Shown: positions 9,623-21,484, numbered from the stretch's first letter. The stretch is DNA of 57,229 nucleotides from Pectobacterium brasiliense (GCF_013449685.1 NZ_JACDSF010000028.1:1-57229), one strand, 5' to 3'. Translations and numbers: made by a program. Notes: a model not told the origin generated them from the sequence alone.

Positions 9623-10363
9623 ATGTCAATAGATTGGAACTGGGGCATATTTCTACAAGCCGCCCCCTTCGGCAACACAACCTACCTCGGGTGGATTTTG
9701 TCCGGTCTGCAAGTCACCGTCACATTATCTATCTGTGCCTGGATTATCGCCTTTCTTATTGGTTCTTTATTTGGAATCCTGCGTACCGTCCCAAATCGTT
9801 TCCTTGCGGGCATTGGTACCTGCTACGTCGAACTATTTCGCAACGTCCCACTGATTGTCCAGTTCTTTACCTGGTATCTGGTGGTTCCTGAACTGCTTCC
9901 CGTCAACATCGGTATGTGGTTTAAAGCCGAACTCGATCCCAATATTCAATTCTTCCTGTCCTCAATGATTTGTCTGGGGCTCTTCACCGCAGCGCGCGTT
10001 TGTGAGCAGGTGCGTGCAGGGATTCAATCACTACCACGCGGCCAGAAAGCCGCTGGGCTGGCGATGGGCCTGACGCTGCCGCAAACCTACCGCTATGTGT
10101 TACTGCCGAATGCGTACCGTGTGATTGTTCCGCCGTTAACCTCAGAGATGCTGAACCTGGTAAAAAACTCAGCCATCGCCTCCACGATTGGTCTGGTTGA
10201 TATGGCGGCACAGGCAGGGAAACTGTTGGACTATTCCGCCCACGCGTATGAATCCTTTACCGCCATCACGCTGGCGTACGTTGGCATCAATGCCATCATT
10301 ATGTTGATTATGCAGGTCGTTGAGCGAAAAACCCGTTTGCCGGGCAATATGGGGAGCAAATAA
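9623..10363 (+). CDS. gltJ: Glutamate/aspartate ABC transporter permease GltJ
   Basis: Inner-membrane permease of the HisMQ family, pairing with GltK to form the channel. Its 246 residues carry several hydrophobic segments. The ABC-interaction (EAA-like) loop ARVCEQVRAGIQSLPRGQ-x-AAGLAMG is at about residues 121-147. The ATG is preceded by CCGGAG. Three bases separate it from gltK. Confidence 0.96.
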   Translation: MSIDWNWGIFLQAAPFGNTTYLGWILSGLQVTVTLSICAWIIAFLIGSLFGILRTVPNRFLAGIGTCYVELFRNVPLIVQFFTWYLVVPELLPVNIGMWFKAELDPNIQFFLSSMICLGLFTAARVCEQVRAGIQSLPRGQKAAGLAMGLTLPQTYRYVLLPNAYRVIVPPLTSEMLNLVKNSAIASTIGLVDMAAQAGKLLDYSAHAYESFTAITLAYVGINAIIMLIMQVVERKTRLPGNMGSK

Positions 10364-10366
10364 ATC

Positions 10367-11041
10367 ATGCATGAATTTGACTGGAGCTCAATTGGGCCAA
10401 GCATGCCGTACCTGATTCAGGGGATGGTCGTCACACTCAAAATTACGCTAACGGCGGTGGTCTTCGGGATTGTCTGGGGTACGATTCTGGCGGTGATGCG
10501 CTTGTCGCCGATCAAGCCTATCAGTTGGTTCGCCAAGCTGTATGTGAACCTGTTCCGCTCCGTTCCGCTCGTCATGGTGCTGCTGTGGTTCTATCTGGTG
10601 GTTCCTAGCTTATTACAAAATGTGCTTGGGTTATCGCCGAAAACCGATATTCGACTGATTTCAGCTATGGTAGCCTTCTCGCTGTTCGAGGCAGCCTATT
10701 ATTCGGAAATCATTCGTGCGGGTATTCTCAGCGTGTCACGCGGTCAATCTTCCGCGGCGTTAGCATTAGGCATGACGCACTGGCAATCCATGAAGCTGGT
10801 TATTCTGCCGCAGGCATTCCGCGCGATGGTGCCGCTGCTGCTGACGCAGGGGATTGTTCTGTTCCAGGATACCTCACTGGTTTACGTGCTCAGCCTCGCT
10901 GATTTCTTCCGTACCGCCTCAACCATCGGCGAGCGTGACGGAACACAAGTTGAAATGATCCTGTTTGCTGGGTTCATTTATTTTCTCTTCAGCATTACTG
11001 CCTCAATGCTGGTCAGTTACCTGAAAAAAAGGACGGTTTGA
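10367..11041 (+). CDS. gltK: Glutamate/aspartate ABC transporter permease GltK
   Basis: Second HisMQ-family permease of the complex (224 residues, as in E. coli). Membrane segments and the EAA-type loop [19 protein letters not shown] are visible at about residues 104-123. Its TGA overlaps the gltL ATG by one base (TGATG), so the pair is likely translationally coupled. Confidence 0.96.
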   Translation: MHEFDWSSIGPSMPYLIQGMVVTLKITLTAVVFGIVWGTILAVMRLSPIKPISWFAKLYVNLFRSVPLVMVLLWFYLVVPSLLQNVLGLSPKTDIRLISAMVAFSLFEAAYYSEIIRAGILSVSRGQSSAALALGMTHWQSMKLVILPQAFRAMVPLLLTQGIVLFQDTSLVYVLSLADFFRTASTIGERDGTQVEMILFAGFIYFLFSITASMLVSYLKKRTV

Positions 11042-11766
11042 TGATTTCCCTGAAAAATGTTTCTAAATGGTACGGCCAATTTCAGGTGCTAGCCGACTGC
11101 TCCACAGAAGTAAAAAAAGGTGAAGTCGTGGTCGTCTGCGGGCCCTCTGGCTCTGGTAAATCAACCCTGATCAAAACCGTAAACGGTCTGGAACCGATCC
11201 AACAAGGTGAAATTACCGTCAATGGCATCGCCGTTAACGATAAGAAAACCAATCTGGCCCAGTTGCGTTCCAAAGTCGGGATGGTGTTCCAACACTTTGA
11301 ACTGTTCCCGCATTTATCCATTATCGAGAACCTGACGCTGGCGCAGGTGAAAGTGCTGAAACGTAAGCGTGAAGACGCCAAAGCTAAAGCGCAGAAGCTG
11401 TTGGAACGCGTAGGGCTGGCGGCACACGCCAACAAATACCCAGGACAGCTTTCCGGCGGTCAGCAACAGCGTGTCGCCATCGCGCGTGCACTGTGCATGG
11501 ATCCTATCGCGATGCTATTTGACGAACCGACATCCGCACTTGATCCAGAGATGATCAACGAAGTGTTGGACGTTATGGTTGAATTGGCGCAGGAAGGCAT
11601 GACCATGATGGTCGTTACGCATGAAATGGGCTTTGCCCGTAAAGTGGCGCACCGCGTGATCTTTATGGATGAGGGCAAAATCGTTGAAGACACCCGTAAG
11701 GATGATTTCTTCAATAACCCACAGTCCGAACGCGCGAAAGACTTCCTAGCAAAAATCCTGCATTAA
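11041..11766 (+). CDS. gltL: Glutamate/aspartate ABC transporter ATP-binding protein GltL
   Basis: Cytoplasmic ATPase powering GltIJK uptake. Walker [10 protein letters not shown] (about residues 34-42), signature LSGGQQQR, Walker [13 protein letters not shown] and switch VTHE are intact. I use ATG at 11041, which gives 241 residues and the E. coli N-terminus ([12 protein letters not shown]); a TTG one codon earlier is unlikely. Last gene of the operon. Confidence 0.97.
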   Translation: MISLKNVSKWYGQFQVLADCSTEVKKGEVVVVCGPSGSGKSTLIKTVNGLEPIQQGEITVNGIAVNDKKTNLAQLRSKVGMVFQHFELFPHLSIIENLTLAQVKVLKRKREDAKAKAQKLLERVGLAAHANKYPGQLSGGQQQRVAIARALCMDPIAMLFDEPTSALDPEMINEVLDVMVELAQEGMTMMVVTHEMGFARKVAHRVIFMDEGKIVEDTRKDDFFNNPQSERAKDFLAKILH

Positions 11767-11778
11767 TAATCAGATACA

Positions 11779-11803
11779 GCGTGCCGCAAGGCACGCTTAT
11801 TTA
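11779..11803 (+). terminator. Terminator of gltIJKL
   Basis: A GCGTGCC/GGCACGC stem with a GCAA tetraloop (11779-11796) is followed by TTATTT, 12 bases after the gltL stop and facing convergent ybeL. Confidence 0.8.
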
Positions 11804-11817
11804 CTGCTCCTACAGCC

Positions 11818-12300
11818 TTACGGCTGAAACGGCTGGCGGTGGAACAGGTCATGTGAGCATTTCGGGCAGAGTGGTAAAACCTCCGGCGTGTAGAATGCAA
11901 TATGATGATGGCAGTTCTCACACACCAAATTACCTAGCCCCACCACTTCACCGCTGTGATACACCCCGTGATGATTCACATCTTTGAAGATCTCACGCCA
12001 CTCTAGCTGCGTTTTATCCGTAATATCCGCCAGCTCCTGCCACAGGCTTTCCTTGATGACTCGCATAAACACGCTGTCGGTAAACTCATCCTGACTTTCG
12101 TTATAGCTGCGGGCAAATTCTTCCAGATCGCGCTGAACAGCCTGAATCACCTGCTCGATTTCTTTCTGCGTCAGTTCCGAGCTTTCCTGCAAGGTTTTGC
12201 GGGCGCTCTGCACCAGACTGTCGAGATCGCGTTCACCATTGTTCAGCCGATCCGTCACTGAAGCCATTAACTCGCGGTAATAGCGGGCTAGTTTATTCAT
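11818..12300 (-). CDS. ybeL: Zinc-ribbon protein YbeL (DUF1451)
   Basis: Conserved protein of 160 residues without an established function. An acidic, helix-rich N-terminal two thirds is followed by a C-terminal zinc ribbon with two cysteine pairs (CENC at about residues 127-130, CPKC at about 145-148). CAGGAGGAAGC before the ATG is a strong ribosome-binding site. Convergent with gltL and divergent from leuS, as in E. coli. Confidence 0.92.
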   Translation of the reverse strand: MNKLARYYRELMASVTDRLNNGERDLDSLVQSARKTLQESSELTQKEIEQVIQAVQRDLEEFARSYNESQDEFTDSVFMRVIKESLWQELADITDKTQLEWREIFKDVNHHGVYHSGEVVGLGNLVCENCHHHIAFYTPEVLPLCPKCSHDLFHRQPFQP

Positions 12301-12610
12301 GCTTCCTCCTGAATTAAGCGGGTTGAAAGGTGATAAAGCACGACTATTCGCTGTCTGGCACTCTGGGCCAAAAACCGATACGTTGCCTATCTCTCTCTAT
12401 TTTAGATTATTTTTTCGGTACACCTGATAAATTGTCGCCAATTTGCGCAACGCCTCGCAGTATGTCGCTCACCGATCAGAAATATTCCTCAGTCGGGCGC
12501 TGGGTGTTGTTGCCCGCGCCGCTTACGGCTATGCTATGCGGATCTTTTGTTATGAATCAGAACAGGCTACTCACGTAGCGATTCTTCACTAAACAGGACC
12601 CCTGGCAGCC
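12301..12610. other. ybeL-leuS divergent intergenic region
   Basis: These 310 bases separate divergent ybeL and leuS and must hold both promoters. I see no convincing ORF, repeat or riboswitch. No T-box is expected, since leuS in enterobacteria is not T-box controlled. Confidence 0.6.
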
Positions 12611-15193
12611 ATGCAAGAGCAATACCGCCCAGAAGAGATAGAAGCGGACGTCCAGCTTCACTGGCAAGAGAAGCAGACATTTAAAGTCACCGAACAGCCC
12701 GGCAAGGAAAAATACTATTGCCTTTCCATGCTGCCTTACCCTTCTGGCCGACTACATATGGGCCATGTCCGTAATTACACCATCGGCGACGTGATCTCCC
12801 GTTATCAGCGCATGCTGGGCAAGAACGTTCTGCAACCGATCGGTTGGGATGCCTTTGGCCTGCCGGCAGAAGGCGCAGCGGTTAAAAACAACACCGCGCC
12901 AGCCCCCTGGACCTACGCCAATATCGACTACATGAAAAACCAGCTCAAACTGCTGGGCTTTGGCTATGACTGGGATCGTGAAGTCGCGACCTGCAAACCA
13001 GACTACTACCGCTGGGAACAGTGGTTCTTCACCAAGCTGTACGAGAAAGGTCTGGTTTATAAAAAAACCTCCGCCGTTAACTGGTGCCCGAACGACCAGA
13101 CCGTACTGGCGAACGAACAGGTTATCGATGGCTGCTGCTGGCGTTGTGACACCAAAGTCGAACGCAAAGAAATTCCACAGTGGTTTATCAAAATCACCGC
13201 TTACGCAGACCAACTGCTGAACGATCTGGATACGCTGGAAAGCTGGCCTGAGCAGGTCAAAACCATGCAGCGTAACTGGATTGGCCGTTCTGAAGGTGTG
13301 GAAATCACCTTTGACGTGGCAGACAGCGACGAGAAACTGACCGTTTACACTACGCGCCCGGATACGTTCATGGGCGTGACCTACGTTGCCGTTGCCGCTG
13401 GTCACCCTCTCGCTGCGCAGGCTGCTGCAACCAACCCAGCACTGGCCGATTTCATTGCAGAATGCCGTAATACCAAAGTTGCCGAAGCCGATATGGCGAC
13501 GATGGAGAAAAAAGGCATGGCCACTGGCCTGTATGCGATTCACCCGCTGAACGGTGAGAAAGTCGCTATCTGGGTCGCCAACTTCGTCCTGATGGAATAC
13601 GGTACGGGCGCAGTGATGGCCGTTCCAGGCCACGACCAACGTGACTGGGAATTTGCCACCAAATACGATCTGTCCATCAAGCCCGTTATTCTGAACGCCG
13701 ATGGCAGCGAGCCCGATCTGTCCGCTCAGGCGATGACAGAAAAAGGCAGCCTGTTCAACTCTGGTGAGTTTGACGGTCTGGATTTCGAGGCTGGATTCAA
13801 CGCTATTGCCGATAAGCTGGTAGAAAAAGGCATCGGCGAGCGTAAAGTCAACTATCGCCTGCGTGACTGGGGCGTCTCCCGTCAGCGTTACTGGGGCGCA
13901 CCAATCCCAATGGTGACGCTGGAAGACGGCACCGTCATCCCAACGCCAGAAGATCAACTGCCGGTGATCCTGCCGGAAGATGTCGTGATGGATGGCATCA
14001 CCAGCCCGCTGAAATCTAACCCAGAATGGGCGAAGACAACCGTTAACGGTCAGCCAGCGCTGCGTGAAACCGACACGTTCGACACCTTTATGGAATCTTC
14101 CTGGTACTACGCACGCTACACCTGCCCACAGTACGATCAGGGAATGTTGGATCCGGCTGCCGCCAACTACTGGCTGCCCGTTGACCAATACGTTGGCGGT
14201 ATCGAACACGCCATCATGCACCTGATGTATTTCCGCTTTTTCCACAAACTGATGCGCGACGCTGGTCTGGTGACCTCTGATGAACCCGCCAAACGCCTGC
14301 TGTGTCAGGGCATGGTGCTGGCTGATGCCTTCTACTATCTGGGCAATAACGGCGAACGCATCTGGGTGTCTCCGACCGACGTAACCGTTGAGCGTGATGA
14401 GAAAGGACGCATCGTCAAAGCCGTCGATAACGAAGGCCGTGACGTGGTTTACGCTGGCATGAGCAAAATGTCGAAGTCTAAAAACAACGGCATCGACCCG
14501 CAGGTCATGGTAGAGAAATACGGTGCAGATACCGTGCGTCTGTTCATGATGTTTGCTTCTCCGGCGGAAATGACGCTGGAATGGCAGGAATCCGGCGTAG
14601 AGGGCGCAAACCGCTTCCTGAAACGCGTCTGGAGACAAGCCTTCGAACATACCGAGAAAGGTGCGGTAACGGCTCTGGATATCGCTACACTGACGGAAGA
14701 TCAGAAATCACTGCGTCGCGATCTGCACAAAACGATTGCTAAAGTGACCGATGATATCGGCCGTCGTCAGACCTTCAACACCGCGATCGCCGCCATCATG
14801 GAGCTGATGAACAAGCTGGCGAAAGCGCCGCAGGACAGCGATCAGGATCGCGCACTGACGCAGGAAACCATGCTGGCCGTCGTTCGTATGCTGTATCCGT
14901 TCACGCCGCACGTTTGCTTCACGCTGTGGCAGGCGCTGCAAGGTGAAGGCGACGTTGATACTGCGCCGTGGCCGGTTGCAGATGAGAACGCGATGGTTGA
15001 AGATTCCAAGCTGGTCGTTGTTCAGGTTAACGGTAAAGTACGTGGTAAAATCACCGTTGCCGCTGACGCAAGCGAAGAACAGGTTCGCGAACGCGCTGCA
15101 CAGGAACCGCTGGTCGCGAAATATCTGGACGGCGTCACGGTTCGTAAAGTGATTTATGTCCCTGGCAAACTGCTTAACCTGGTTGTGGGTTAA
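12611..15193 (+). CDS. leuS: Leucyl-tRNA synthetase
   Basis: Class I synthetase charging tRNA-Leu; 860 residues, as in E. coli. The HIGH-like signature [12 protein letters not shown] is at about residues 43-54. The CP1 editing domain (about 225-415) contains the TTRPDTFMG and [15 protein letters not shown] motifs. KMSKS (MSKMSKSKN) lies at about residue 619. The tRNA-binding C-terminus ends in NLVVG. It begins a run leuS-lptE-holA-nadD with little or no spacing. Confidence 0.98.
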   Translation: MQEQYRPEEIEADVQLHWQEKQTFKVTEQPGKEKYYCLSMLPYPSGRLHMGHVRNYTIGDVISRYQRMLGKNVLQPIGWDAFGLPAEGAAVKNNTAPAPWTYANIDYMKNQLKLLGFGYDWDREVATCKPDYYRWEQWFFTKLYEKGLVYKKTSAVNWCPNDQTVLANEQVIDGCCWRCDTKVERKEIPQWFIKITAYADQLLNDLDTLESWPEQVKTMQRNWIGRSEGVEITFDVADSDEKLTVYTTRPDTFMGVTYVAVAAGHPLAAQAAATNPALADFIAECRNTKVAEADMATMEKKGMATGLYAIHPLNGEKVAIWVANFVLMEYGTGAVMAVPGHDQRDWEFATKYDLSIKPVILNADGSEPDLSAQAMTEKGSLFNSGEFDGLDFEAGFNAIADKLVEKGIGERKVNYRLRDWGVSRQRYWGAPIPMVTLEDGTVIPTPEDQLPVILPEDVVMDGITSPLKSNPEWAKTTVNGQPALRETDTFDTFMESSWYYARYTCPQYDQGMLDPAAANYWLPVDQYVGGIEHAIMHLMYFRFFHKLMRDAGLVTSDEPAKRLLCQGMVLADAFYYLGNNGERIWVSPTDVTVERDEKGRIVKAVDNEGRDVVYAGMSKMSKSKNNGIDPQVMVEKYGADTVRLFMMFASPAEMTLEWQESGVEGANRFLKRVWRQAFEHTEKGAVTALDIATLTEDQKSLRRDLHKTIAKVTDDIGRRQTFNTAIAAIMELMNKLAKAPQDSDQDRALTQETMLAVVRMLYPFTPHVCFTLWQALQGEGDVDTAPWPVADENAMVEDSKLVVVQVNGKVRGKITVAADASEEQVRERAAQEPLVAKYLDGVTVRKVIYVPGKLLNLVVG

Positions 15194-15207
15194 GGCAAGG
15201 AGGAACT

Positions 15208-15762
15208 GTGCGACATCGTCTATTCACGTTGTTGCTGGGGCTGGCGGTGTTAATCACCGCTGGCTGCGGTTTTCATCTGCGCGGCACGACACAAGTGCCT
15301 GCGCAGTTACAAACACTGGTGCTCGACAGCAGCGATCCGTATGGTCCGCTAACGCGTGCAGTACGTGAGCAGCTCCGTCTCAGCGATGTGAAAATCGTTG
15401 ACGATGCGACGCGTCAGGATATCCCGTCTCTGCGGGTACTGGGCTCAAGCGAAACGCGCGATACCGTCTCTATTTTTCAGGACGGTAAAACAGCGGAGTA
15501 CCAGATGGTGCTGACGTTGCAGGCGCAGGTGCTGATGCCGGGTGAAGATATTTATCCGCTCAGCGTGACGGTATTCCGCACGTTCTTTGATAACCCGCTG
15601 GCTGCACTGGCGAAAGATGCCGAACAGGACATCGTCCGTCAGGAAATGCGTGAGCAGGCTGCCCAGCAGTTGGTGCGTAAATTGCTGACCGTCAACGGTA
15701 GTCAGGAAGTCAAAAATCGGTTGCAGTCTACCGCTTCCACCGCTGCCGCCACGCGTTCATGA
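15208..15762 (+). CDS. lptE: LPS-assembly lipoprotein LptE
   Basis: Outer-membrane lipoprotein that plugs and stabilises LptD during lipopolysaccharide export. The signal peptide ends in the lipobox ITAGC (Cys19). GTG at 15208, preceded by AAGGAGG, gives 184 residues and matches the E. coli start. Its stop overlaps the holA ATG by four bases. Confidence 0.95.
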   Translation: MRHRLFTLLLGLAVLITAGCGFHLRGTTQVPAQLQTLVLDSSDPYGPLTRAVREQLRLSDVKIVDDATRQDIPSLRVLGSSETRDTVSIFQDGKTAEYQMVLTLQAQVLMPGEDIYPLSVTVFRTFFDNPLAALAKDAEQDIVRQEMREQAAQQLVRKLLTVNGSQEVKNRLQSTASTAAATRS

Positions 15763-16784
15763 TTCGGCTTTACCCCGAACAACTCACCGCGCAGCTCCAT
15801 GAGGGGCTGCGCGGTTGTTATTTGGTCTTTGGTTCAGACCCGCTGCTGCTGCAGGAAAGTCTCGACAGCATCAAACGGGTCGCTCAACAGCACGAATTCA
15901 GCGAGCATTTCAGCTTCATTCTGGATCTTCATACCGACTGGGATGCGATTTTCAGCACCTGTCAGGCGCTCAGCCTATTCGCCTCGCGCCAATCGCTCTT
16001 ACTGGTTTTGCCGGAAAACGGCCCAAACGCCGCGATGGGTGAAAATCTGGTTAAGCTCTCTGGATTATTGCACCCCGATATTTTGCTGATTCTGCGCGGT
16101 CATAAGCTGACCAAAGCGCAGGAAAACAGCACCTGGTTTAAAGCGCTGGCGCAAGACAGCGTCTATATCAATTGTCTGACGCCGGAACAGGCCCAGCTCC
16201 CTCGTTGGGTTGCTCAGCGTGCCAAATCCATGAAGTTGACGCTGGATGACCAGGCCACGCAGCTCATTTGCTATTGCTATGAAGGCAACTTGCTCGCGCT
16301 GTCTCAGGCGTTAGAGCGGCTGGCACTGCTTTATCCCGATGGTAAGCTGACCCTGCCGCGCGTGGAAAGTGCGGTCAATGATGCCGCTCACTTCACCCCG
16401 TTCCACTGGCTTGATGCGCTGCTGGCAGGCAAAGGCAAACGCGCCTGGCACATTTTGCAGCAGTTAAAACAGGAAGATTGCGAGCCTGTCATTTTACTGC
16501 GCACGCTACAGCGTGAACTGCTACAACTGCTGGTGCTAAAACGGCGTATGTCAGATACACCGCTGCGTACGCTCTTCGATCAGCAAAAAGTGTGGCAAAA
16601 CCGGCGTGACCTGCTCACTCAGGCACTGCAGCGGCTTTCTCTTCAGCAGCTACAGCAGGCCGTACGATTGCTTACGCAGGTAGAAATAACCTTAAAGCAA
16701 GACTATGGTCAGTCCGTTTGGTCTGAACTGGAATCGCTTGCCATGCTTCTGTGCGGCAAAGCCTTGCCGGAGGCATTCATTTGA
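15759..16784 (+). CDS. holA: DNA polymerase III subunit delta
   Basis: Clamp-loader delta subunit, which opens the beta clamp. Its 341 residues match the family, starting [10 protein letters not shown] degenerate AAA+ fold lies N-terminally (no Walker A, as expected for delta) and a collar domain C-terminally. It overlaps lptE by ATGA and nadD by TTGA. Confidence 0.95.
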   Translation: MIRLYPEQLTAQLHEGLRGCYLVFGSDPLLLQESLDSIKRVAQQHEFSEHFSFILDLHTDWDAIFSTCQALSLFASRQSLLLVLPENGPNAAMGENLVKLSGLLHPDILLILRGHKLTKAQENSTWFKALAQDSVYINCLTPEQAQLPRWVAQRAKSMKLTLDDQATQLICYCYEGNLLALSQALERLALLYPDGKLTLPRVESAVNDAAHFTPFHWLDALLAGKGKRAWHILQQLKQEDCEPVILLRTLQRELLQLLVLKRRMSDTPLRTLFDQQKVWQNRRDLLTQALQRLSLQQLQQAVRLLTQVEITLKQDYGQSVWSELESLAMLLCGKALPEAFI

Positions 16785-17440
16785 ATACATCACCCGCGGC
16801 GCCATCCCTGACCGCGTTTTTTGGCGGCACGTTTGACCCGATTCATTACGGTCACCTTCAGCCAGTAACCGCACTGGCAAAGCTCGTGGGGCTGACTCAC
16901 GTCGTCCTGATGCCCAATAACGTTCCGCCGCACCGGCAGCAGCCCGAAGCCAGTTCCTGGCAGCGTTTTCATATGGCTGAACTGGCCGTGGAAGGCAACC
17001 CGCTATTTACCGTGGACGATCGTGAACTGCAACGGCAAACGCCCTCCTATACCATCGATACGCTGGAAGCGCTGCGGGCTGAAAAAGGCCGAGATGTGCC
17101 ACTGGGCTTTATCATCGGGCAAGATTCGCTGCTAACGCTGCACCACTGGCACCGCTGGCAGGATCTGCTTAGCGTCTGTCATTTGCTGGTATGCGCTCGG
17201 CCCGGCTATCGCTCAACGCTGGAAACACCCGAACTACAGCAGTGGCTGGACGATCATCTGACCCACACGCCGGACGATCTTCATCAGCAACCGCAAGGAC
17301 GGATCTTTTTAGCAGACACGCCGCTGGTCACCATTTCCGCCACGGACATTCGCCAGCGTCGCCAGCAAGGTCTGGACTGTCGCGATTTATTACCTCCCGC
17401 CGTGCTCAGCTATATCGACGAAAGCGGCCTGTACCAATAA
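16781..17440 (+). CDS. nadD: Nicotinate-nucleotide adenylyltransferase
   Basis: Adenylates nicotinate mononucleotide to deamido-NAD in NAD synthesis. The nucleotidyltransferase motifs are [12 protein letters not shown] near the N-terminus and ISATDIR near residue 186. TTG at 16781 is chosen because CCGGAGG lies just before it and the 219-residue product is close to E. coli NadD (213). An ATG at 16751 would overlap holA by 34 bases without homology. The cobC gene that follows nadD in E. coli is absent here. Confidence 0.94.
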   Translation: MNTSPAAPSLTAFFGGTFDPIHYGHLQPVTALAKLVGLTHVVLMPNNVPPHRQQPEASSWQRFHMAELAVEGNPLFTVDDRELQRQTPSYTIDTLEALRAEKGRDVPLGFIIGQDSLLTLHHWHRWQDLLSVCHLLVCARPGYRSTLETPELQQWLDDHLTHTPDDLHQQPQGRIFLADTPLVTISATDIRQRRQQGLDCRDLLPPAVLSYIDESGLYQ

Positions 17441-17634
17441 CACCGCTTTTCCTGCCCATCAGCCACGGGCTTTATACCACTCGGTAAAAGTGCGTGATAT
17501 ACTCCGCGGCTGGTTTCAATCACCGGGAAACACGAAAATTCTCGGCAATTACTCGGTGATTCACCTTTTTCCTAAACAATTCAGCGCCACACGCGTTCGT
17601 CAGTTGCTGACAAAACGCCATTGAGGGGGAACCT

Positions 17635-17952
17635 TTGCAAGGTCAAGCACTCCAAGACTTCGTTATTGATAAGGTCGATGACTTAAAAGCCCAGGATATT
17701 GTTGCACTTAACGTGCAGGGTAAGTCCAGCATCACCGATTACATGGTTATCTGTACGGGTACCTCTACGCGTCATGTCGCTTCTATCGCCGATCACGTCG
17801 TGCAGTCTTCACGTGCCGCAGGTCTGATTCCACTCGGTGTCGAGGGCGAAAGCGCGGCTGACTGGGTTGTTGTCGATTTAGGTGACGTGATGGTTCATGT
17901 CATGCAAGAAGAAAGCCGCCAGTTGTACGAATTAGAAAAGCTGTGGGGCTAG
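17635..17952 (+). CDS. rsfS: Ribosomal silencing factor RsfS
   Basis: Binds ribosomal protein uL14 and blocks subunit joining in stationary phase. At 105 residues with the fold signature [14 protein letters not shown] and [20 protein letters not shown] it is a full-length RsfS/YbeB. TTG at 17635 follows a strong GAGGGGGA site. One base separates it from rlmH. Confidence 0.95.
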   Translation: MQGQALQDFVIDKVDDLKAQDIVALNVQGKSSITDYMVICTGTSTRHVASIADHVVQSSRAAGLIPLGVEGESAADWVVVDLGDVMVHVMQEESRQLYELEKLWG

Positions 17953-17953
17953 T

Positions 17954-18424
17954 ATGAAACTGCAACTGGTCGCCGTTGGCACCAAAATGCCAGACTGGGT
18001 GCAGACTGGTTTCACCGATTATCTGCGCCGTTTCCCAAAGGACATGCCTTTCGAATTGCTCGAAATTCCGGCGGGGAAACGGGGTAAAAATGCGGACATC
18101 AAACGCATTCTGGAGCGCGAAGGCGAACAGATGCTAGCCGCAGTAGGGAAAGGCAACCGCATTGTTACGCTGGACATTCCAGGGACTCGCTGGGAGACAC
18201 CGCAGTTGGCGCAACAGCTAGAGCGCTGGAAACAGGACGGGCGCGACGTCAGTTTGCTGATTGGCGGACCGGAAGGACTTTCGCCGGAGTGCAAAGCCGC
18301 AGCGGAACAAAGCTGGTCACTCTCGCCATTAACGCTGCCGCACCCACTTGTTCGTGTACTGGTGGCGGAGAGTCTGTACCGTGCATGGAGCATTACGACC
18401 AATCACCCTTACCATCGGGAGTAA
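17954..18424 (+). CDS. rlmH: 23S rRNA pseudouridine-1915 N3-methyltransferase RlmH
   Basis: SPOUT methyltransferase modifying pseudouridine 1915 in helix 69. The trefoil-knot SAM-binding motifs are [12 protein letters not shown] (about residues 100-111) and the C-terminal [22 protein letters not shown] segment, whose final residues are catalytically needed. The length of 156 matches the family (155). Directly after rsfS in the same operon. Confidence 0.96.
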   Translation: MKLQLVAVGTKMPDWVQTGFTDYLRRFPKDMPFELLEIPAGKRGKNADIKRILEREGEQMLAAVGKGNRIVTLDIPGTRWETPQLAQQLERWKQDGRDVSLLIGGPEGLSPECKAAAEQSWSLSPLTLPHPLVRVLVAESLYRAWSITTNHPYHRE

Positions 18425-18457
18425 GGCGATACGATGAAACCTGTGAAATAACGCTGG

Positions 18458-20362
18458 ATGAAAGTAGAACGTAAACCCTTTCGTGATTATACGGCTGAGT
18501 CCGCCCTGTTTGTGCGCCGTGCTTTGGTGGCCTTTCTGGGCATTTTGCTGCTTTCTGGTGTATTAGTCGCTAATCTTTATCATCTGCAAATTGTGCGCGT
18601 TGATGACTACCGCACACGCTCTAATGAGAACCGCATTAAACTGGTTCCTATCGCGCCCAGCCGCGGCATCATCTATGACCGTAACGGCACTCCGCTGGCG
18701 CTGAACCGCACTATCTATCAGTTAGAACTGGTACCCGACAAAGTCGACAACCTTAAAGATACGCTGGAAGCGCTGCGCCCTGTCGTCGATCTGACCGATA
18801 GCGATCTGGAAAATTTTGAAAAAGAGCGCAAGCGCTCACGCCGCTTTACCTCCATTCCGGTAAAAACTGGGCTCGATGAGATTCAGGTCGCCCGTTTTGC
18901 CGTCAACCAATACCGCTTCCCCGGCGTTGAAGTTAAAGGCTACCAGCGCCGCTACTATCCCTATGGTTCTGCGCTGACGCACGTTATCGGCTATGTTTCC
19001 AAAATAACCGATAAAGAAGTAGAGCGGCTGACCAAAGAAGAAAAAATTGCCGACTATGCCGCCACGCGTGACATTGGTAAGCTCGGGATTGAACGTCATT
19101 ACGAAGACCTGCTACATGGTAAACCCGGTTATGAAGAAGTTGAGGTTAACAACCGTGGCCGCGTGATCCGCCAACTCCATGAACAGCCACCGCAGGCCGG
19201 GCGTGATATTTATCTGACGCTGGATCTAAGCCTGCAAATCTACATCGAGAAACTGCTGGAAGACAGCCGTGCGGCCGTGATTGTCACCGATCCACGCGAC
19301 GGCGGTATTCTGGCGATGGTTTCCACGCCCAGTTACGATCCCAACCTCTTTGTCGACGGGATTTCCACCAAGAATTACGCAAAACTCCAAAGCGATCCCG
19401 ATCGTCCGCTGATCAATCGCGCAACGCAGGGGATTTACCCCCCCGCCTCCACCGTTAAACCTTATATCGCGGTTTCCGCCCTGACGGCGGGCGTGATCAC
19501 CACGAACACGAGCCTGTTCGATCCCGGCTGGTGGCAATTACCGGGCTCCGAAAAGCGCTTCCGCGACTGGAAAAAATGGGGACATGGCCGTCTTAACCTC
19601 ACCAAATCGCTGGAAGAGTCCGCAGATACGTTCTTCTATCAGGTTGCTTATGACATGGGCATCGATCGCCTATCCGAATGGATGAATAAATTTGGTTATG
19701 GTGAGAAAACTGGCATCGATATTTCGGAAGAAAGTGCCGGCAACATGCCAACCCGTGAGTGGAAACTCAGGCGATTTAAGAAACCCTGGTATCAGGGAGA
19801 CACCATTCCCGTCGGGATCGGCCAAGGTTACTGGACGGCAACCCCTATCCAGATGAATAAGGCATTGGTCACGCTCATCAACGACGGTCAGGTCAAAACG
19901 CCACACCTGCTTTATAGTTCTCGGGAAAATGGTGTTATCGTGCCTTTCCGACAGACTGAGAATCTACAGATTGGTAATATCCACTCTGGCTATTGGGAAG
20001 TGGCGAAGGACGGAATGTATGGTGTGGCTAACCGCGCTAACGGCACCGCACACAAGAGTTTCGATGATGCACCTTATAAAATTGCGGCAAAATCCGGTAC
20101 GGCGCAGGTTTTCGGCCTGAAAGAAAACGAAACTTATAATGCGCACAAGATCGCAGAGCATCTGCGTGACCATAAATTAATGGTTGCGTTTGCCCCGTAT
20201 AAGGACCCAAAAGTCGCGATGTCGATTATTCTGGAAAACGGTGGAGCAGGCCCGACCGTGGGTGCTATCACTCGCCAGATCCTTGATCATATCCTGCTGG
20301 GTGATAACAATACCGATTTACCTAGCGCGCCTCCTGCGCCGCCGGGTAGCGAGAGTGAGTAA
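18458..20362 (+). CDS. mrdA: Penicillin-binding protein 2 (PBP2)
   Basis: Class B transpeptidase of the elongasome, cross-linking peptidoglycan during rod-shaped growth. One N-terminal membrane anchor (about residues 20-42) is followed by the pedestal domain with SRGIIYDRNG. The transpeptidase motifs are STVK (in PPASTVKPY), SAD and KSGTAQ. It has 634 residues, as in E. coli (633). mrdB (RodA), its glycosyltransferase partner, follows after nine bases. Confidence 0.97.
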   Translation: MKVERKPFRDYTAESALFVRRALVAFLGILLLSGVLVANLYHLQIVRVDDYRTRSNENRIKLVPIAPSRGIIYDRNGTPLALNRTIYQLELVPDKVDNLKDTLEALRPVVDLTDSDLENFEKERKRSRRFTSIPVKTGLDEIQVARFAVNQYRFPGVEVKGYQRRYYPYGSALTHVIGYVSKITDKEVERLTKEEKIADYAATRDIGKLGIERHYEDLLHGKPGYEEVEVNNRGRVIRQLHEQPPQAGRDIYLTLDLSLQIYIEKLLEDSRAAVIVTDPRDGGILAMVSTPSYDPNLFVDGISTKNYAKLQSDPDRPLINRATQGIYPPASTVKPYIAVSALTAGVITTNTSLFDPGWWQLPGSEKRFRDWKKWGHGRLNLTKSLEESADTFFYQVAYDMGIDRLSEWMNKFGYGEKTGIDISEESAGNMPTREWKLRRFKKPWYQGDTIPVGIGQGYWTATPIQMNKALVTLINDGQVKTPHLLYSSRENGVIVPFRQTENLQIGNIHSGYWEVAKDGMYGVANRANGTAHKSFDDAPYKIAAKSGTAQVFGLKENETYNAHKIAEHLRDHKLMVAFAPYKDPKVAMSIILENGGAGPTVGAITRQILDHILLGDNNTDLPSAPPAPPGSESE

Positions 20363-20371
20363 CAGACAGTC

Positions 20372-21484
20372 ATGACCGATAGCCAACAAAAGGGATCGTT
20401 CTGGGCGAAAATCCACATCGATCTGCCATTCCTTCTCTGCATCCTGGCACTGCTAGGCTATAGCCTATTTGTTTTATGGAGTGCCAGCGGGCAAGACATC
20501 GGCATGATGGAACGCAAAGTCGTTCAAATCGTGTTGGGGTTTACGGTGATGATCGTGATGGCACAAATCCCCCCACGCGTGTATGAAGGCTGGGCACCCT
20601 ACCTCTATATCGTCTGCGTGATTTTGCTGCTCATCGTGGATATTTTTGGGCAAATCAGTAAAGGCGCACAGCGCTGGCTGGATCTGGGCTTTGTCCGTTT
20701 TCAGCCGTCAGAAATTGCCAAAATCGCTGTACCTCTGATGGTCGCGCGTTTTATCAACCGTGATATGTGTCCACCGTCGTTAAAAAATACGGCCATTGCA
20801 CTGGTGCTGATTTTTGTCCCTACGCTGCTGGTTGCCGCGCAGCCCGACTTAGGCACCTCAATTCTGATCGCGCTATCAGGGCTATTTGTGCTTTTCCTCG
20901 CCGGTATGAGTTGGCGCTTGATTGGCATCGCCGTCCTGCTACTCGCCGCTTTTATTCCTATACTCTGGTTTTTCCTGATGCATGATTATCAGCGCGCTAG
21001 GGTCATGATGCTGCTCGATCCAGAAAGCGATCCACTCGGAGCCGGGTACCATATTATTCAGTCGAAAATTGCGATAGGCTCAGGCGGGCTGTCTGGAAAA
21101 GGCTGGTTGCACGGCACGCAGTCTCAGTTAGAGTTTCTGCCAGAGCGCCACACCGACTTTATCTTTGCCGTGCTGTCTGAAGAGCTTGGGTTAATCGGTG
21201 TGTTGATTCTGCTCGTCATGTATCTATTCATGATTATGCGTGGCTTGGTCATCGCCGCAAATGCGCAAACCTCGTTCGGCCGGGTGATGGTCGGCGGGCT
21301 GATGTTGATTCTGTTTTTCTATGTGTTCGTCAATATCGGGATGGTCAGCGGTATACTTCCCGTCGTTGGCGTGCCGCTACCGCTAGTCAGCTACGGTGGC
21401 TCGGCGCTGGTCGTCTTAATGGCGGGGTTCGGTATCGTCATGTCGATACATACTCACCGCAAACTGCTATCTAAGAATTTATAA
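20372..21484 (+). CDS. mrdB: Peptidoglycan glycosyltransferase RodA
   Basis: SEDS-family polymerase that works with PBP2 and MreB. About ten membrane segments cover the 370 residues. SEDS signatures include [19 protein letters not shown] and the C-terminal [13 protein letters not shown]. Overlapping context with mrdA and rlpA is the conserved shape-determination cluster. Confidence 0.97.
   Translation: MTDSQQKGSFWAKIHIDLPFLLCILALLGYSLFVLWSASGQDIGMMERKVVQIVLGFTVMIVMAQIPPRVYEGWAPYLYIVCVILLLIVDIFGQISKGAQRWLDLGFVRFQPSEIAKIAVPLMVARFINRDMCPPSLKNTAIALVLIFVPTLLVAAQPDLGTSILIALSGLFVLFLAGMSWRLIGIAVLLLAAFIPILWFFLMHDYQRARVMMLLDPESDPLGAGYHIIQSKIAIGSGGLSGKGWLHGTQSQLEFLPERHTDFIFAVLSEELGLIGVLILLVMYLFMIMRGLVIAANAQTSFGRVMVGGLMLILFFYVFVNIGMVSGILPVVGVPLPLVSYGGSALVVLMAGFGIVMSIHTHRKLLSKNL

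Noticed and set aside
12752-14650. A 632-codon open frame on the minus strand opposite leuS
   Set aside because: It lies wholly inside leuS, shows no family signature and reflects the codon bias of the sense strand.
17441-17634. Possible remnant of cobC between nadD and rsfS
   Set aside because: The 194 bases show no reading frame or motif of a phosphoglycerate-mutase-type phosphatase; simple absence is the better reading.
18434-18451. A five-codon frame (MKPVK) between rlmH and mrdA
   Set aside because: Too short to support; no sign of leader-peptide attenuation around it.
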